Shown here piece by piece: positions 14,655-15,945 of a DNA stretch of 15,945 bases (its first letter is position 1; each line of letters begins with the position of its first letter). The stretch covers positions 1 to 15,945 of the forward strand of contig JAIRRP010000048.1 in the NCBI GenBank assembly GCA_031255915.1, written 5' to 3'. Below the pieces are notes generated by a model. It searched no databases. It was not told the DNA's origin and saw only the letters and a list, made by a program, of their open reading frames with translations. This DNA is from Puniceicoccales bacterium (GTDB lineage Bacteria > Verrucomicrobiota > Verrucomicrobiia > Opitutales > JAIRLG01). Made by a program: the position numbers and the translations under genes.

Positions 14655-15043
14655 GACTTCGCTCCTCCCTTTTTTGGAAATAGCCACTGTTTTTGGTAAC
14701 CATGGAGGCGTAATTCACGTTCCTCGATACCCAAAAAGTGAATAAGGGCATCGCGAGCAGCGGCATCGCGTCCAAGGGCCCAAAGGATACGGCTTTGTAG
14801 GAGGAAAAAGAGTTTTTCTTGTTTACCATGTAGCGGTGTGAGTTCCAACGCTTGTAGGATATCATAGGCCTCATGGATACGCTCTGTCCTAAGGCAGGCA
14901 TAGGCTAAAGCTATGGCGATCTCCGAGTCATTCGGCAGACATCCCTTCATCCCCTGAAGTACCAATAATGCCTCATCGTACTTCGCATAGCGAATGTACA
15001 GGTAGCCCAATAGCAGTAAAAACTCCCGCTGAGAGTGTTCCAT
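14651..15043 (-). CDS. sctY: YscY-like type III secretion chaperone (SctY), TPR-type helical protein
   Basis: A 130-residue helical protein. The N-terminus QREFLLLLGYLYIRYAKYDEA resembles, as I recall it, the start of Yersinia YscY (QQEFLLLNGWL...), and the body reads as about three tetratricopeptide-like helix pairs (A-x-A-Y-A-C-L, A-Y-D-I-L-Q, A-L-G-R-D-A-A). YscY-family proteins bind YscX, and the pair interacts with the export gate SctV and supports early secretion. Gene order yscY then yscV is the same in Yersinia. The family is usually about 115 residues; here a longer tail (LHGYQKQWLFPKKGG) is present. The start at 15043 has AGAAGGG seven bases upstream. No YscX-like gene lies next to it. 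An unrelated TPR chaperone of the T3SS is the main alternative. Confidence 0.78.
   Translation of the reverse strand: MEHSQREFLLLLGYLYIRYAKYDEALLVLQGMKGCLPNDSEIAIALAYACLRTERIHEAYDILQALELTPLHGKQEKLFFLLQSRILWALGRDAAARDALIHFLGIEERELRLHGYQKQWLFPKKGGAKS
14662..14669 (-). promoter_or_regulatory. Ribosome binding site that decides the sctV start
   Basis: The coding strand reads GGGAGGAG, seven bases before the ATG at 14654, inside the end of sctY. No comparable site precedes the alternative ATG at 14687. The ATG then overlaps the sctY TGA (ATGA, 14651-14654), a classic coupled arrangement. Confidence 0.8.
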
Positions 15044-15125
15044 CCTTCATCCCTTCTCTCCCTCTTATGAGGGAAATCCCTTGAATAATTATCCTAAAAA
15101 GAATTTGCCGAGAGGCAACTCCTTT
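15044..15125 (-). promoter_or_regulatory. cysS-sctY intergenic leader, probable operon promoter region
   Basis: This is the only gap longer than 12 bases. Downstream of the cysS terminator the coding strand reads GGATAATTATTC, where GATAAT (plus 15088-15093) could be a -10 box. The best -35 candidate, TTGCCT (plus 15113-15118), lies inside the terminator hairpin at a long 19-base spacing, so a sigma-70 promoter is possible but weak. Nearer sctY a small hairpin TCCCTC-ATAA-GAGGGA (15059-15074) sits just upstream of the Shine-Dalgarno and could affect translation. I see no riboswitch or small RNA. Confidence 0.3.
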
Positions 15126-15128
15126 TTA
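15095..15128 (-). terminator. Rho-independent terminator of cysS
   Basis: An inverted repeat of 15 bases each side with a four-base loop: on the coding strand TAAAAAGGAGTTGCC, loop TCTC, then GGCAAATTCTTTTTA. There is one G-T wobble and one mismatch. The 3' arm ends in TTCTTTTT, giving the U-rich tail. The stem begins at the cysS TAA (15126-15128). Its A/T-rich ends would let it act in both directions. It separates cysS from the secretion cluster, so sctY probably has its own promoter or depends on read-through. Confidence 0.7.
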
Positions 15129-15945
15129 GCGATTAGGAGGAGTATTATCTATGGCTGAAGATGAAGACATTTTTTCCAATTTGAAACTATCGCGGTCATC
15201 GGCGATAAGCCATCCCATGGAGCGAATCTGTTCACGTAAACGATCCGCCTCGGCGAAGTGCTTTTGTTTCTTTGCCGCAAGGCGTTGTTCTGCCAATTGT
15301 TGAATATTTGTGGGAATGGTGGTGGTATCGCTACTATCGGATGTGGTCATCGGCAGAATGAGTCCAAGGGTTTTGAAAATGATGGCATCGAATTCACGCA
15401 ATGTTACTTGGGCTTCGGAGGGCGATAGGTTACAGAAGGCCGATGGAGTGATGGCCGTAAACAGTTCTCCAAGGCATTGTGGAATATTGAGATCTTCCCG
15501 AAGTGCTTTCCAGGCATTATCAAATGATGAGGATGTTTTTTTGCCAATGTCCTGTGTAAAATGCGCTGTGGCCTGTTTTGATGTGATGGCCTGCAATTGC
15601 TTTCGTGCTTTTGCGAGCTTTTGGAGTGCGCTTTCGGCCGAGGATAAACTCTGTAGGGTGAAATTAAGGGGTTGTCGATAATGACCGGCCATGAGCGCAT
15701 AGCGAATGGCCGCGGGGCTATATCCCTTATCTTGAAGTTCCTGAAGTGTATGAAGATTCCCGAGGCTTTTGGACATTTTCCTGCCATCGACCATGAGGTG
15801 TGCACTGTGAAACCAGTGCTTGGAAAAACATTTTTGGGTGATGGCTGCCGATTGCGCAATCTCATTTTCGTGGTGCGGAAAGCAGAGATCGATTCCTCCT
15901 CCATGAAGGTCAAGCGTTTCGCCGAGATAGCGTATCGCCATGACA
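15126..15945 (-). CDS. cysS: Cysteinyl-tRNA synthetase, C-terminal part (5' end beyond the window)
   Basis: This class I aminoacyl-tRNA synthetase charges tRNA-Cys with cysteine in the cytoplasm. The visible part, about 273 codons, begins just before MAIRYLGETLDLHGGGIDLC, which in the family follows a W-H-I-E-C-S segment, so roughly the first 190-200 residues are off the right edge and the ATG at 15941 is not the true start. The zinc-site and nucleotide-binding phrases HGGGIDL and FPHHENEIAQS are followed by the KMSKSLGN loop that binds ATP. The helical C-terminal region ends with the usual A-x-x-K-x-x-x-F-A-E-A-D-x-L-R pattern (KKQKHFAEADRLREQI), then a Ser-rich tail. It is a housekeeping gene on the same strand as the T3SS cluster but separated from it by a terminator. 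Confidence 0.97.
   Translation of the reverse strand, partial: VMAIRYLGETLDLHGGGIDLCFPHHENEIAQSAAITQKCFSKHWFHSAHLMVDGRKMSKSLGNLHTLQELQDKGYSPAAIRYALMAGHYRQPLNFTLQSLSSAESALQKLAKARKQLQAITSKQATAHFTQDIGKKTSSSFDNAWKALREDLNIPQCLGELFTAITPSAFCNLSPSEAQVTLREFDAIIFKTLGLILPMTTSDSSDTTTIPTNIQQLAEQRLAAKKQKHFAEADRLREQIRSMGWLIADDRDSFKLEKMSSSSAIDNTPPNR

Noticed and set aside
14651..15043. The small chaperone as a class II translocator chaperone (SycD/LcrH)
   Set aside because: It is too short (130 against about 160-170 residues), and the order directly before sctV with the QREFLLLLGYL start fits YscY better.
1..15945. tRNA, rRNA, CRISPR array, insertion sequence, attachment site or origin
   Set aside because: I saw no cloverleaf, regularly spaced identical direct repeats, transposase reading frame or terminal inverted repeats in either strand.

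Overview
The window comes from a Gram-negative bacterium with a type III secretion system (T3SS), so probably one that lives with or on a eukaryotic host. Every gene I can support lies on the minus strand. I cannot name the organism. A YscY-like chaperone fused in order to an SctV export gate, beside a housekeeping tRNA synthetase and with middling GC, would fit a chlamydia- or verrucomicrobia-like lineage or a proteobacterium. That is only a guess.

Layout from right to left (the direction of transcription): 15126-15945 is the 3' part of cysS (cysteinyl-tRNA synthetase), cut by the window edge and closed by a hairpin terminator overlapping its stop codon. A leader of about 50 bases follows. 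A tightly packed cluster then begins: sctY (14651-15043, YscY-type chaperone), sctV (12561-14654, LcrD/FlhA-family export gate), an unrecognised 363-residue protein (11458-12549), and one giant reading frame starting at 11445 that runs off the left edge. sctY and sctV overlap by ATGA. sctV and the 363-residue gene are 11 bases apart. The 363-residue gene's stop codon abuts the giant gene's Shine-Dalgarno sequence. The four genes look like one operon.

The giant frame is the main discovery. I checked every codon of 1-11445 on the minus strand and found no stop: 3,815 codons, with the C-terminus still outside the window. The protein has no Sec signal peptide or membrane segment that I can see. 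It has a proline-rich N-terminus and alternates helix-rich blocks with tyrosine- and aspartate-rich, probably beta-structured, repeat blocks. It also has a Trp/Cys/His-rich segment containing an eight-G tract. I recognise no known family. Its place behind sctY-sctV makes it a candidate very large T3SS substrate, or a surface or structural partner of the secretion machine. That role is inferred from context, not shown by the sequence.

There is essentially no other non-coding DNA: the only gap longer than 12 bases is 15044-15125.
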